Shown: positions 41,332 through 49,687 of the stretch, in pieces | Position numbering within the stretch: the first letter of the stretch is position 1 | Layout of the letters: each line of letters opens with the position of its first letter | Assembly (NCBI GenBank): GCA_017303855.1 | Contig: JAFLBL010000013.1 | Location: 45,737 to 109,736 of the forward strand | Origin: Chitinophagales bacterium | Lineage (GTDB): Bacteria; Bacteroidota; Bacteroidia; Chitinophagales; Chitinophagaceae | Length of the DNA stretch: 64,000 nucleotides | Direction of reading: 5' to 3' | Program-made: the position numbers and the translations under genes | The notes under the pieces: generated by a model | Told to the model about the DNA's origin: nothing | What the model saw: only the letters and a program-made list of their open reading frames with translations | Database searches by the model: none

Positions 41332-42876
41332 ATGTTAAAAAAATTGCTGATAGCAGCGATGTCCCTGCTCCCGCTGCTGAGCCACGCACAGAAAAAAGAC
41401 AAACAGGCGGTAAAAGCCGCCGCTACTATTACAGTGGAAGACCTGAAGAAACACCTGTATATTATTGCCAGTAAGGAAATGGAAGGAAGAGGTACTCCCT
41501 CTGCCGGACTGGACCGGGCGGCCGATTATATTGAAGCCCATTTTAAATCACTCGGTTTATTACCCGGAAACAAGGACAGCTATCGTCAGTTTTATCCGTT
41601 GTACATGGATTCCATGACCAGCACCGCCATGAAACTGAATGGCACCGCATTGGAACTGAACAAAGACTTTCAGCCGCAGACCAGTAACTATACTGCGGCC
41701 ATGCGTTTTTCAGAAGTGGTATTTGCAGGATATGGTATCAGCGATGGCGATAAAAGAGATGATTATAAAGACCTGAAAGTAGCAGGCAAACTGGTTATGA
41801 TTATGGATGGCAGTCCGGCTGATTACAAACCCTCGCAGACAGGGTTCAATTCCCCTGCCGGCAATATGGGTAAAATGAATGCCGCTCTGAGCAGAGGTGC
41901 TGCGGCGGTACTGATCATCAACAGCGGTTTCCCCCGTACCCGGATGACGAATACCACCAGTAACTGGAGCATGAACGGATATAAAGCGGCACAACCACTG
42001 TTCAGCTTTTCTGTATCTGCAGAAGTGGCCGGGAAAATTCTTGGCGAAGAAGGAAAAACAGTAGCGGAAAAGATTAAAGCGGGTACTGTAGCCAATAAAG
42101 TGTATCCGGCTGAGGTGGACCTGGAATATGTGAAAACATCACGCACAGCCAAAGCGTCCAATGTAATTGGCGTACTGGAGGGCACCGATCTGAAAGATGA
42201 ATATGTATTCATTACGGCACACTACGATCACCTGGGCAAACGCGATACGGTAATTTATTATGGCGCCGATGATGACGGATCCGGTACCACGGGTGTACTG
42301 GAAATTGCAGAAGCCTTCGTAAAAGCGAAAGCGGCTGGGAAAGGTCCCCGGCGCAGTATCGTTTTTATGACCGTAAGCGGTGAGGAAAAAGGCCTGTGGG
42401 GCTCCGGCTATTATGGAAATCATCCCATTTTCCCGCTCGATAAAACCACGGTGGATCTGAATATTGATATGATCGGCCGGAATGATGCCAGCCGCAAAAC
42501 CGGTGATTCCACCAATTACGTATACGTGGTAGGGGACGATAAAATCAGCAGCGACCTGAAAGTAATCAGTGAGGGTATGAATAAACTGTATGTGAAAATG
42601 GAACTGGATTATAAATTCAATGATCCGAAAGATCCGAACCGGATTTATTTCCGCAGCGATCATTATAATTTCGCGGCCAAAGGCGTTCCCATCATATTCT
42701 ATTATGATGGTATGCTGGGTGCCGATTATCACCGGCCCACCGATACCCCTGACAAAATCCAGTATGAACTCTTTGCCAAAAGAGCAAAGCTCGTCTTCCA
42801 TACTGCCTGGGAAATGGCGAACCGGAATGATATGCTGAAGCGGGACATGAAGCTGGAAATACCTTCCAGAAATTAA
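41332..42876 (+). CDS. M28-family metallopeptidase with PA domain
   Basis: A 514-residue exported zinc peptidase. Signal peptide MLKKLLIAAMSLLPLLSHAQ; helical N-terminus LKKHLYIIASKEMEGRGTPSAG; PA-type insertion (about 125-255, VVFAGYGISDGDKRDDYKDLKVAGKLVMI). The catalytic core has His297 (ITAHYDHLG), bridging Asp313 (GADDDGSG), the Glu351-Glu352 pair (SGEEKG), Asp in DMIGRND and a late His in YHRPTDTPDK. It is probably an aminopeptidase acting in the periplasm or outside. Confidence 0.93.
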   Translation: MLKKLLIAAMSLLPLLSHAQKKDKQAVKAAATITVEDLKKHLYIIASKEMEGRGTPSAGLDRAADYIEAHFKSLGLLPGNKDSYRQFYPLYMDSMTSTAMKLNGTALELNKDFQPQTSNYTAAMRFSEVVFAGYGISDGDKRDDYKDLKVAGKLVMIMDGSPADYKPSQTGFNSPAGNMGKMNAALSRGAAAVLIINSGFPRTRMTNTTSNWSMNGYKAAQPLFSFSVSAEVAGKILGEEGKTVAEKIKAGTVANKVYPAEVDLEYVKTSRTAKASNVIGVLEGTDLKDEYVFITAHYDHLGKRDTVIYYGADDDGSGTTGVLEIAEAFVKAKAAGKGPRRSIVFMTVSGEEKGLWGSGYYGNHPIFPLDKTTVDLNIDMIGRNDASRKTGDSTNYVYVVGDDKISSDLKVISEGMNKLYVKMELDYKFNDPKDPNRIYFRSDHYNFAAKGVPIIFYYDGMLGADYHRPTDTPDKIQYELFAKRAKLVFHTAWEMANRNDMLKRDMKLEIPSRN

Positions 42877-42976
42877 CCGGTCATTTTTTTAAACCCGTTG
42901 CAACTTCGGCGGTCAAAACACTGTCTTTACCATTGAACGACAACAGTTGATTTTGATCCCTACCTTTTTAAATAAG

Positions 42977-43013
42977 AAACCCCGGACAACAATGTCACGG
43001 GGTTTTGCTTTTT
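42977..43013. terminator. bidirectional terminator between convergent genes
   Basis: An AAACCCCG/CGGGGTTT stem (42977-42984, 42998-43005) with T-runs on the plus side (TTTTGCTTTTT) and A-runs upstream. It serves the M28 gene and the convergent deoxyhypusine-synthase-like gene. Confidence 0.75.
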
Positions 43014-43025
43014 CAGTATATAATT

Positions 43026-44003
43026 TTACCAGCCCAGTACCCAGGCAAATATCAGCGGGGCTACAATAGTGGCATCACTTTCCACAATAAACTTGGGTGT
43101 ATTTACATCCAGCTTACCCCAGGTGATTTTCTCATTGGGCACAGCACCGGAATAGGAACCATAAGAAGTGGTGGAATCACTGATCTGACAGAAATAACTC
43201 CAGAACGGTACATCATGCCATTCCAGGTCCTGGTACATCATAGGCACCACGCAGATCGGGAAGTCACCGGCGATACCGCCACCTACCTGGAAGAAGCCAA
43301 CACCTTTGCCACCGGAGTTCTGCCGGTACCAATCGGCCAGCCATACCATATATTCAATTCCGTTCTTTACCGTACTGGCTTTCAATTCGCCTTTGATCAC
43401 ATAACTGGCAAAGATATTACCGGTGGTACTGTCTTCCCAGCCCGGAACCACGATCGGAATATTTTTCTCCGCAGCCGCGATAATCCAGCTGTCTTTCGGA
43501 TCAATTTCATAATACTGTTGCAGCTCGCCGCTCAGCACGGTTTTGTATAAAAACTCATGCGGAAAATAACGCTCACCGGCGGCCTCCGCATCCTTCCACT
43601 GTTTTACCAGGTGCTTCTGCAAACGGCGGAAAGCTTCCTCCTCTGGAATACAGGTATCCGTTACGCGGTTATAGTGATTCTCCAGCAAATCCCACTCTTC
43701 CTGGGGCGTGAGATCACGATAGTTGGGAATACGCTTGTAATGCGAGTGTGCCACGAGGTTCATTACATCCTCTTCCAGGTTGGCACCAGTACAACTGATG
43801 ATATCCACTTTTCCCTGGCGGATCATTTCGGCAAGAGAAATACCCAGTTCACCAGTGCTCATGGCACCCGCGAGTGTGATCATCATTTTACCGCCTTCCA
43901 GCAGGTGTTGTTCGTAACCTTTGGCAGCATCCACCAACGCGGCCGCATTGAAGTGACGGTAATGATGCTGAATAAATTGAGAAACCGGACCTTTTTTGTT
44001 CAT
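43026..44003 (-). CDS. deoxyhypusine synthase-like protein
   Basis: A 325-residue protein starting MNKKGPVSQFIQHHYRHFNAA. It has the DHS-family NAD-binding elements: MITLAGAMSTGELGISLAEMIRQGKVDIISCTGANLEED, then PIVVPGWEDSTTGNIFASYV and GGGIAGDFPICVVP. True deoxyhypusine synthases modify eIF5A using spermidine through a lysine in GGGxxKxx. Here the aligned stretch 241-248 is GGGIAGDF without lysine, so hypusine formation is unlikely, and bacteria lack eIF5A. The actual reaction is unknown; polyamine chemistry is inferred. The frame is open to 44072, but the conserved N-terminus marks 44003. Confidence 0.85.
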   Translation of the reverse strand: MNKKGPVSQFIQHHYRHFNAAALVDAAKGYEQHLLEGGKMMITLAGAMSTGELGISLAEMIRQGKVDIISCTGANLEEDVMNLVAHSHYKRIPNYRDLTPQEEWDLLENHYNRVTDTCIPEEEAFRRLQKHLVKQWKDAEAAGERYFPHEFLYKTVLSGELQQYYEIDPKDSWIIAAAEKNIPIVVPGWEDSTTGNIFASYVIKGELKASTVKNGIEYMVWLADWYRQNSGGKGVGFFQVGGGIAGDFPICVVPMMYQDLEWHDVPFWSYFCQISDSTTSYGSYSGAVPNEKITWGKLDVNTPKFIVESDATIVAPLIFAWVLGW

Positions 44004-44108
44004 TTTGTTTAAATTTTTAAGATCCGCCTTCAGATCATCCTGTATTGTACGGGATGAGACATTGCGGGGCACAAAAATACTGTTTTACAGAAAACAATAT
44101 AAAACAAA

Positions 44109-44135
44109 ACCCTGGCTGCTTTCGCAGACCAGGGT
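44109..44135 (-). terminator. terminator downstream of the 145-residue exported protein gene
   Basis: A stem of ACCCTGG with CCAGGGT plus CTGC with GCAG (one bulged A), tetraloop TTTC, followed in the minus sense by TTTTGTTTT. Confidence 0.7.
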
Positions 44136-44164
44136 CTTTCACCACACACCAAAACTATCGTTGA

Positions 44165-44602
44165 TCAGGCCTTTTTTGTTTTTTCATACACCGTCCAGGT
44201 ATTATCTGATCCGGCTTTCAGTACCAGCTTCGTTTCCGCGTCTTCCAGCGTGATATAATACGAAGTGCCTTCTTCCCGGGCGGCTTCAAACAGATCGCTG
44301 ACCCAATACTGATTGTAACTTTTCTTGAGCGAGGCCTGTAATCTGAGCGGGAGTTCGGAAGTAAGTATATAGCGGGTCAGACCCAGCAACTTTCCTTCCT
44401 GGTTATAAAAAGCAAATACCTGGTGGTCGTTTAACCGGAAGGCGGCTTTGAAATAATTGGGACCGGCAAACCACTCAACCTGATCCGCCGTTACAAAGTC
44501 GGTTTTAAAAGCGGTGAGTACTTTTTCATTTACATTGATGTTTTCCGCATGCATGGCCAGTGAACTGAAGGAGATCACAAGGGCGAAAATGATTTTTTTC
44601 AT
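44165..44602 (-). CDS. unrecognised exported protein
   Basis: A 145-residue protein with a signal peptide (MKKIIFALVISFSSLAMHA). The mature part, NEKVLTAFKTDFVTADQVEWFAGPNYFKAAFRLNDHQVFAFYNQEGKLLGLTRYI, has the alternating pattern of PepSY-like/BLIP-like periplasmic domains of Bacteroidota, but I cannot name its function. The leader is an octamer array that ends directly at the start codon. Confidence 0.65.
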   Translation of the reverse strand: MKKIIFALVISFSSLAMHAENINVNEKVLTAFKTDFVTADQVEWFAGPNYFKAAFRLNDHQVFAFYNQEGKLLGLTRYILTSELPLRLQASLKKSYNQYWVSDLFEAAREEGTSYYITLEDAETKLVLKAGSDNTWTVYEKTKKA

Positions 44603-44610
44603 GGTTATAT

Positions 44611-44666
44611 GTTTAATTGTTGAGGCGTTTAGTTGTTGAGCTGTTTAGTTGATTAGCTGTTTGTAT
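44611..44666 (-). repeat. octamer array, TAAAC/TCAAC family, before the exported protein
   Basis: Seven 8-bp units on the plus strand (GTTTAATT, GTTGAGGC, GTTTAGTT, GTTGAGCT, GTTTAGTT, GATTAGCT, GTTTGTAT). In the sense of the gene at 44602 the units end in AAAC or CAAC. One further octamer (ATATAACC) separates them from the ATG, so the start codon is in phase with the array, as at murA. Confidence 0.8.
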
Positions 44667-44849
44667 GACGATATAAAGGTAGCGGGTGTTACAGGCGGAC
44701 ACAAGCCAATTGTGATTAGTGGAACGCCTTGTTAATGGTTGTTAACAGGTGGCAATGTTCATTAACCGTTCTCCATTTTTAACTACCGTTTATCAGCAAC
44801 CCGGCCGGTTGTTCCGGATTCTGCTGAAAAAATTTGCATATGAAAAATA

Positions 44850-44873
44850 ATATTTAGACATTTGTCTAAATAT
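44850..44873. promoter_or_regulatory. perfect palindromic operator of the ArsR-type repressor
   Basis: Two perfect 11-bp half-sites, ATATTTAGACA and TGTCTAAATAT, separated by TT, 12 bp before the repressor ATG. The shape is that of an ArsR/SmtB-family operator and suggests autoregulation. Confidence 0.75.
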
Positions 44874-44885
44874 GTAAATAGCATT

Positions 44886-45149
44886 ATGAACGCTGTGTTT
44901 AAAGCCCTGAATGATCCGACGAGAAGGGAGATCCTGGAACTGTTGCAACGCCGGGATATGACAGCCGGAGAGATTGTGGATCAGTTCAATATATCCGGTC
45001 CCAGCATTTCACACCACCTCGACCTGCTGAAACAGGCCGGATTGGTGACGGCCGAAAAACAGGGACAGTATATTTTTTACTCCCTGAACACCACGGTAGT
45101 GGATGAGATCATGAAATGGTTTGTACAATTCAGAACAAAAAAGAAATAA
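44886..45149 (+). CDS. ArsR-family repressor (SdpR-like)
   Basis: An 87-residue winged-helix repressor: MNAVFKALNDPTRREILELLQRRDMTAGEIVDQFNISGPSISHHLDLLKQAGLVTAEKQGQYIFYSLN. The helix-turn-helix is at about residues 28-55. It has no ArsR metal-binding CxC motif, in keeping with SdpR-like members. The frame is open from a TTG at 44862, but that lies inside the palindrome, so ATG 44886 is chosen. The SdpI-like gene follows after 1 bp, matching the sdpR-sdpI operon of Bacillus subtilis. Confidence 0.9.
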   Translation: MNAVFKALNDPTRREILELLQRRDMTAGEIVDQFNISGPSISHHLDLLKQAGLVTAEKQGQYIFYSLNTTVVDEIMKWFVQFRTKKK

Positions 45150-45150
45150 G

Positions 45151-45819
45151 ATGAATATACTGATGAACCGGCTGATCTGGCTGATCGCCATTGCTCCCGC
45201 TATTTACCTGGGCCTGATCTGGCAAAAACTGCCTGACACTGTTGCCATGCATTTTGATATCCAGGGCAAACCGGACCGGTATGGCGACAAAAGTGAACTG
45301 CTGATTGTGGTCCTGATCCTCTTTGCAGTAAGTGTGGGTCTCTATTTTCTGATGGCCAATATCAACCGGATCGACCCTAAAAGGTATGCGGCTGAAAATA
45401 CGCTGCGTTTTAAAAAAATCGGCTTTGCAGTAGCTTTGTTTATAGCTGCGCTCAATTGCTTTATAATATATAGTTCCACCCACGGCGGTTCAAAAATGGA
45501 TGTGAACCTGATTCTCGCTGCCGTAAGTTTATTGTTTGCAGTGATCGGCAATTATATGCCTAATCTGAAACCTAATTACTTCGCGGGTATGCGCCTTCCC
45601 TGGACACTCGAAAGCCAGGACAACTGGCGGGCCACGCATGCATTAGCCGGCAGAATCTGGTTTTATGGCGGACTGGCGATGACCCTCCTGTGTTTTCTGC
45701 TGCCGCCTGCAGCAGCCACCGTCGTATTTATCGGGGGTATCCTGCTGATGGTGATTATTCCCGCTGTATTTTCCTGGCGGTTTTATCAACGGCAAAAAAA
45801 CAGCAACGGTAATCCGTAA
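45151..45819 (+). CDS. SdpI/YhfL-family membrane protein
   Basis: A 222-residue integral membrane protein. A DUF1648 N-terminus (IYLGLIWQKLPDTVAMHFDIQGKPDRYG) is followed by about six helices and the SdpI signature NYFAGMRLPWTLESQDNWRATHALAGRIWFYGG. In Bacillus, SdpI gives immunity to the killing peptide SDP and signals to SdpR by sequestering it at the membrane. No toxin gene is seen here, so a role in sensing membrane-active peptides is inferred. It starts 1 bp after the repressor stop. Confidence 0.9.
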   Translation: MNILMNRLIWLIAIAPAIYLGLIWQKLPDTVAMHFDIQGKPDRYGDKSELLIVVLILFAVSVGLYFLMANINRIDPKRYAAENTLRFKKIGFAVALFIAALNCFIIYSSTHGGSKMDVNLILAAVSLLFAVIGNYMPNLKPNYFAGMRLPWTLESQDNWRATHALAGRIWFYGGLAMTLLCFLLPPAAATVVFIGGILLMVIIPAVFSWRFYQRQKNSNGNP

Positions 45820-45844
45820 ATTCGTGTGTTCAAACTAACCAATT

Positions 45845-46459
45845 ATCAATTACCTCGCCCACGCCCGTTTATCCTTTCATGATCCGGCCATCCTGGTTGG
45901 GAATATGATCAGTGATTATGTAAAAGGGAAAAAACTGCTGGACTACCCGGTGGATATTCAGCGGGGCATACGGCTGCACCGGTTTATTGATGAATTTACT
46001 GACAACCATGAAGCCACCCGTACGGCGAAAGAAGTATTCCGTCCCGCTTACCGCTTATACAGTGGTGCGATTGTGGATGTGGTATATGATCACTTCCTGG
46101 CGGCGGATGATACAGAATTTACGGAAGCCGGCCTGCATGATTTTTCCCAACAGGTATACCAGACACTCCACCATCACCAGGTACATTTTCCAGAGCGGTT
46201 TTCCGGCATGTTTCCTTATATGAAAGAACAGAACTGGCTCTTTCATTACCGCAGCCGCTGGGGCACAGGCAAAAGCCTTGGCGGCCTGGTACGACGGGCC
46301 CGCTATATGTCTGACAGCGAAACAGCCTTTCGTCTTTTTGAAGAAAACTACCAACTATTAGCGGAATGCTATCGTCATTTCTGGGCGGACATGAAACCCC
46401 GTGCCGGACAACGACTGGCCGAATTAAAAAACACAGAAAATACTTCGACCGGGTTGTAA
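45845..46459 (+). CDS. acpH: acyl carrier protein phosphodiesterase, non-canonical start
   Basis: Removes phosphopantetheine from ACP. The usual N-terminus NYLAHARLSFHDPAILVGNMISDYVKGK is intact from 45848, ahead of the first ATG at 45905, and the remaining motifs follow (LHRFIDEFTDNH, GAIVDVVYDHFLA). In frame, a stop lies at 45836-45838 and only CCA ATT ATC precede the conserved part, so translation must begin at ATT 45842 or ATC 45845 (204-205 residues), or the sequence holds an error. From the ATG it would lose about 20 conserved residues, including the first catalytic-site histidine region. Confidence 0.85.
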   Translation: MNYLAHARLSFHDPAILVGNMISDYVKGKKLLDYPVDIQRGIRLHRFIDEFTDNHEATRTAKEVFRPAYRLYSGAIVDVVYDHFLAADDTEFTEAGLHDFSQQVYQTLHHHQVHFPERFSGMFPYMKEQNWLFHYRSRWGTGKSLGGLVRRARYMSDSETAFRLFEENYQLLAECYRHFWADMKPRAGQRLAELKNTENTSTGL

Positions 46460-46532
46460 CAGTTTAGCCGGCGAATTCGTTTTACATTCGCAGGGTGCTG
46501 TACCGGTAATTCTGCATACAAAAAAGTAATCC

Positions 46533-47093
46533 ATGAAAAAAATCATTGCACTCCTGTTCGTATTCCAGCTTATTTTTTGCAGCCTGATGGCACAAAGTCT
46601 GCCCCCGGTAGATAAATCACCGATGGATATGAGTTATTACCCGGTGAACTACCCGGTCTTGAAGATCCAGGATAAAGCCACTGAACCCCTGGCAGTACGT
46701 GTTGTATACAGCAGGCCGCAAAAAGCCGGCCGCACCATCTTTGGCGGATTGGTGAAATACGGAGAGGTCTGGCGTATGGGAGCCAATGAAGCCACTGAAA
46801 TCGAATTTTTCAAACCCGTAAAAATCGACGGCAAGAAGGTTGCAAAAGGCCGCTATTCCCTGTTTGCTATCGTCAATGAAAACAGCTGGACGATGATTTT
46901 GAATAAGGATACAGATACCTGGGGTTCGTTTAAATATGATGCAAAGAAAGACCTGCTCCGTACCACCGTACCTGTGCAAAAAACAGATTCCCCGCTGGAA
47001 TCCCTTGTAATCGGTTTTGAAAAATCAGCAACGGGGTGTAATTTGTTGGTTGCATGGGATACAGTAAAGATCGCATTGCCAATAAGTTTATAA
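46533..47093 (+). CDS. DUF2911 exported protein (first copy)
   Basis: A 186-residue exported protein: signal peptide MKKIIALLFVFQLIFCSLMAQ, then the DUF2911 core (VRVVYSRPQKAGRTIFGGLVKYGEVWRMGANEATEIEF, KVAKGRYSLFAIVNENSWTMILNKDTDTWGSFKYD). The function of DUF2911 is not established. A related copy follows after 12 bp, suggesting a tandem duplication in one operon. Confidence 0.9.
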   Translation: MKKIIALLFVFQLIFCSLMAQSLPPVDKSPMDMSYYPVNYPVLKIQDKATEPLAVRVVYSRPQKAGRTIFGGLVKYGEVWRMGANEATEIEFFKPVKIDGKKVAKGRYSLFAIVNENSWTMILNKDTDTWGSFKYDAKKDLLRTTVPVQKTDSPLESLVIGFEKSATGCNLLVAWDTVKIALPISL

Positions 47094-47105
47094 ATTGCCT
47101 TACTT

Positions 47106-47744
47106 ATGAGATTAACCAGCTGCTTTCTGGCTTCCTGTTTTCTGCTGTTTTCCTGCCGCAATGGAAAAGAAGATAATACGCCTGTAGCCGACAGTCTTAA
47201 AACCAAAGACAGCCCGGTTGTAAGCCGTACCGAAAGACCAGCGGCCAATCCATATGCCACTGTAGACGTATCGCCGATGGATATGATCTATTACCCCGTT
47301 GACTACCCGAAATTAAAAATGACGCATACGGCCAGTCAGCCTCCGATGGCCCGTGTTATTTACAGCCGCCCGCATCTCCAGGGCCGGCATATATTTCACG
47401 AAGTGCTGAAATACGACGAACCCTGGCGGCTCGGCGCCAATGAAGCCACAGAGCTGATGTTGTATAAAGAGGCCATGATTCAGGATAAAAAAATAAAGGC
47501 GGGACGCTATACCCTTTATTGTATCCCACACAAGGAAAACTGGACGGTGGCCATCAATGCCACTATTGATACATGGGGACTGGAACCGGACAGCACCCGG
47601 GATGTAGCGCGTTTTGTGGTGCCGGTGAAACAAACACAAAATAACCTTGAATACTTCACAATGGTATTCGAGCAGGATAAACAAAGCGCCAACCTGCTCA
47701 TGGCCTGGGATGATGTGGAAGTACGACTCCCCTTCCGTTTCTGA
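47106..47744 (+). CDS. DUF2911 lipoprotein (second copy)
   Basis: A 212-residue lipoprotein (MRLTSCFLASCFLLFSCRNG, lipobox LFSC). After a linker the DUF2911 core repeats the first copy: MARVIYSRPHLQGRHIFHEVLKYDEPWRLGANEATELMLYK and GRYTLYCIPHKENWTVAINATIDTWG. The pair shares the SPMDMxYYPVxYPxLK opening, so one duplicate is periplasmic and the other is anchored to a membrane. asnB follows after 42 bp. Confidence 0.9.
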   Translation: MRLTSCFLASCFLLFSCRNGKEDNTPVADSLKTKDSPVVSRTERPAANPYATVDVSPMDMIYYPVDYPKLKMTHTASQPPMARVIYSRPHLQGRHIFHEVLKYDEPWRLGANEATELMLYKEAMIQDKKIKAGRYTLYCIPHKENWTVAINATIDTWGLEPDSTRDVARFVVPVKQTQNNLEYFTMVFEQDKQSANLLMAWDDVEVRLPFRF

Positions 47745-47786
47745 TCCTTTTCTCCGACTGCGGGATTTATTACGGATATTTACAGT

Positions 47787-49637
47787 ATGTGCGGAATTGC
47801 CGGAATCATACAATTACCTGCTGCAGGCTATGGCAGGGATCAGCTGCAAAAAATGACCCTGTCACTTGCCCATCGCGGACCGGATGGTGAGGGTGACTGG
47901 CAAAACCCCGACGGCAGTGTCTTACTCGGCCATCGCCGCCTGTCCGTCATTGACCTCAGTGAAGACGGACAACAACCCATGCTCTACCTCGGTCGGTATA
48001 CCATTGTCCATAACGGGGAACTGTACAACTATGTGGAACTGAAGGAAACCCTGCAACAAAAAGGATATGTTTTCCGGACAAAAACAGATACGGAAGTAAT
48101 CGTGGCCGCCTATGATTGCTGGCAGGAAGAATGTCTGCAACAGTTTGACGGCATGTTTGCTTTTGCCATCTGGGATGAAAAAAAACGTGAACTCTTTGCC
48201 GCGCGTGACCGCTTTGGCGAAAAACCATTTTATTATTATTACGATCATCAACGGTTTCTGTTTGCTTCCGAAATGAAAGCGCTCTGGGCTGCCGGGATAG
48301 AAAAATCGCCCAATCAGAAGATGCTGTTCAATTTTATCACCATCGGCTATACGGACAACCCGGCAAGACCGGAAGAAAGTTTTTTTGAACACATCTTTAA
48401 ACTACCCGCCGCTTCCTACCTTAAATTCTCGTATATCTATTTCCAATACACGGTAAAAAATTACTGGGATATTGATCCCGAAGCGGAGGACCCGGATATA
48501 ACAGATGAAGAAGCCGCGGAAGAATTTATCGCCCTTTTTCAGACAGCGGTACAACGTCGTTTGCGGAGTGATGTGGCGGTGGGCACTTCCCTCAGCGGCG
48601 GACTGGACAGTTCATCCATCGTGGCGATGCTGCAGGCCCTTAAATCGGGCAACCGGCCACAACATTGCTTTACCGCGGTGTTTGATGGCTTTGAAAAAAA
48701 TGAAGCCGCATTTGCCGCTGAAGTTGCCCGGCAATACGACTTACAACAGCACCTGGTTTCCTTTTCTGAAAAGGAGTTGTTGCAGGACTGGGATAAACTT
48801 TGTTACCAGCAGGAAGAACCGATTGGGTCGGCCAGCATTTATGCCCAGTATAAAGTGTATGAAAGAGCCAGGCAGGAAGGCATTACGGTATTGCTGGACG
48901 GACAAGGTGCCGATGAAACCATGGCAGGTTACAGCAGCTATTATAAATGGTACTGGCAAGAGTTGTTCCGCAAGAGAAAACTATACCGTAGCAACGAATT
49001 ACGTTTTGCAAAGGAAAGAGGCATCCGGGAATCTTTTGATTACAGGAATATGATTGCCGCCTATTTCCCTTCCTTTGCGAGTGTGGTCCTGGAACGGCAA
49101 TACCTGGTAAAAGCAATCAGCCAGGAAGACCTGACAAAAGATTTTGTCCGGCTGCAAAGTAAAGAAGCCTATTATACGCCGCCGGAATATTTCAATCTCA
49201 ATGGCGTATTGTATTTTAATACCTGTATACACGGACTGGAGGAATTGCTCCGTTATGCAGACCGCAACAGTATGGCACATGGTTGTGAGGTACGACTACC
49301 CTTTCTGAGTCATGAACTCGTGGAATTTATATTCACGCTTCCATCGAAGTACAAAATCAGACAGGGCTGGAGTAAATGGCTGCTAAGGAAAACGATGGAT
49401 CCGCTTCTTCCGGCCGGTATAACCTGGCGCACAGATAAAGTGGGCTTTGAACCCCCGCAGCAGCAATGGATGACGGCCCCCGCCATGCAGGAAGCCATCC
49501 GGGAAGCCAAAAAAACACTGGTCAGGGAAAATATATTGCAGGCGGACGTTCCCGACAAACCGGTACAAGCCTTGTCCGCTCATGCCCCTGATAATTATGA
49601 CTGGCGTTATTTTTCCGCGGCCAGCCTTTTCAAATGA
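47787..49637 (+). CDS. asnB: asparagine synthase (glutamine-hydrolysing)
   Basis: A 616-residue class-II amidotransferase. Cys2 of MCGIAGI is the glutaminase nucleophile; the Ntn domain (1-~200) has HRGPDGEG and HNGELYNY. The synthetase domain has the ATP-binding SLSGGLDSSS and LLDGQGADETMAGY. It makes asparagine from aspartate, ATP and glutamine. Paralogues also amidate cell-surface glycans or peptides; at this size and with no peptide cluster nearby, ordinary AsnB is favoured. Confidence 0.93.
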   Translation: MCGIAGIIQLPAAGYGRDQLQKMTLSLAHRGPDGEGDWQNPDGSVLLGHRRLSVIDLSEDGQQPMLYLGRYTIVHNGELYNYVELKETLQQKGYVFRTKTDTEVIVAAYDCWQEECLQQFDGMFAFAIWDEKKRELFAARDRFGEKPFYYYYDHQRFLFASEMKALWAAGIEKSPNQKMLFNFITIGYTDNPARPEESFFEHIFKLPAASYLKFSYIYFQYTVKNYWDIDPEAEDPDITDEEAAEEFIALFQTAVQRRLRSDVAVGTSLSGGLDSSSIVAMLQALKSGNRPQHCFTAVFDGFEKNEAAFAAEVARQYDLQQHLVSFSEKELLQDWDKLCYQQEEPIGSASIYAQYKVYERARQEGITVLLDGQGADETMAGYSSYYKWYWQELFRKRKLYRSNELRFAKERGIRESFDYRNMIAAYFPSFASVVLERQYLVKAISQEDLTKDFVRLQSKEAYYTPPEYFNLNGVLYFNTCIHGLEELLRYADRNSMAHGCEVRLPFLSHELVEFIFTLPSKYKIRQGWSKWLLRKTMDPLLPAGITWRTDKVGFEPPQQQWMTAPAMQEAIREAKKTLVRENILQADVPDKPVQALSAHAPDNYDWRYFSAASLFK

Positions 49638-49687
49638 TGGCTTTTCGTGATCTTTGCTGTTCAACATTCAAATAAAAAATTAACTAT

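Noticed and set aside
42139..42801. 220-residue minus-strand ORF in the M28 peptidase
   Set aside because: Antisense shadow; the plus-strand protein has all the catalytic motifs.
44850..44873. Attachment site or IS end
   Set aside because: It is a single perfect palindrome beside an ArsR-type gene; an operator explains it better, and no integrase or transposase is present.
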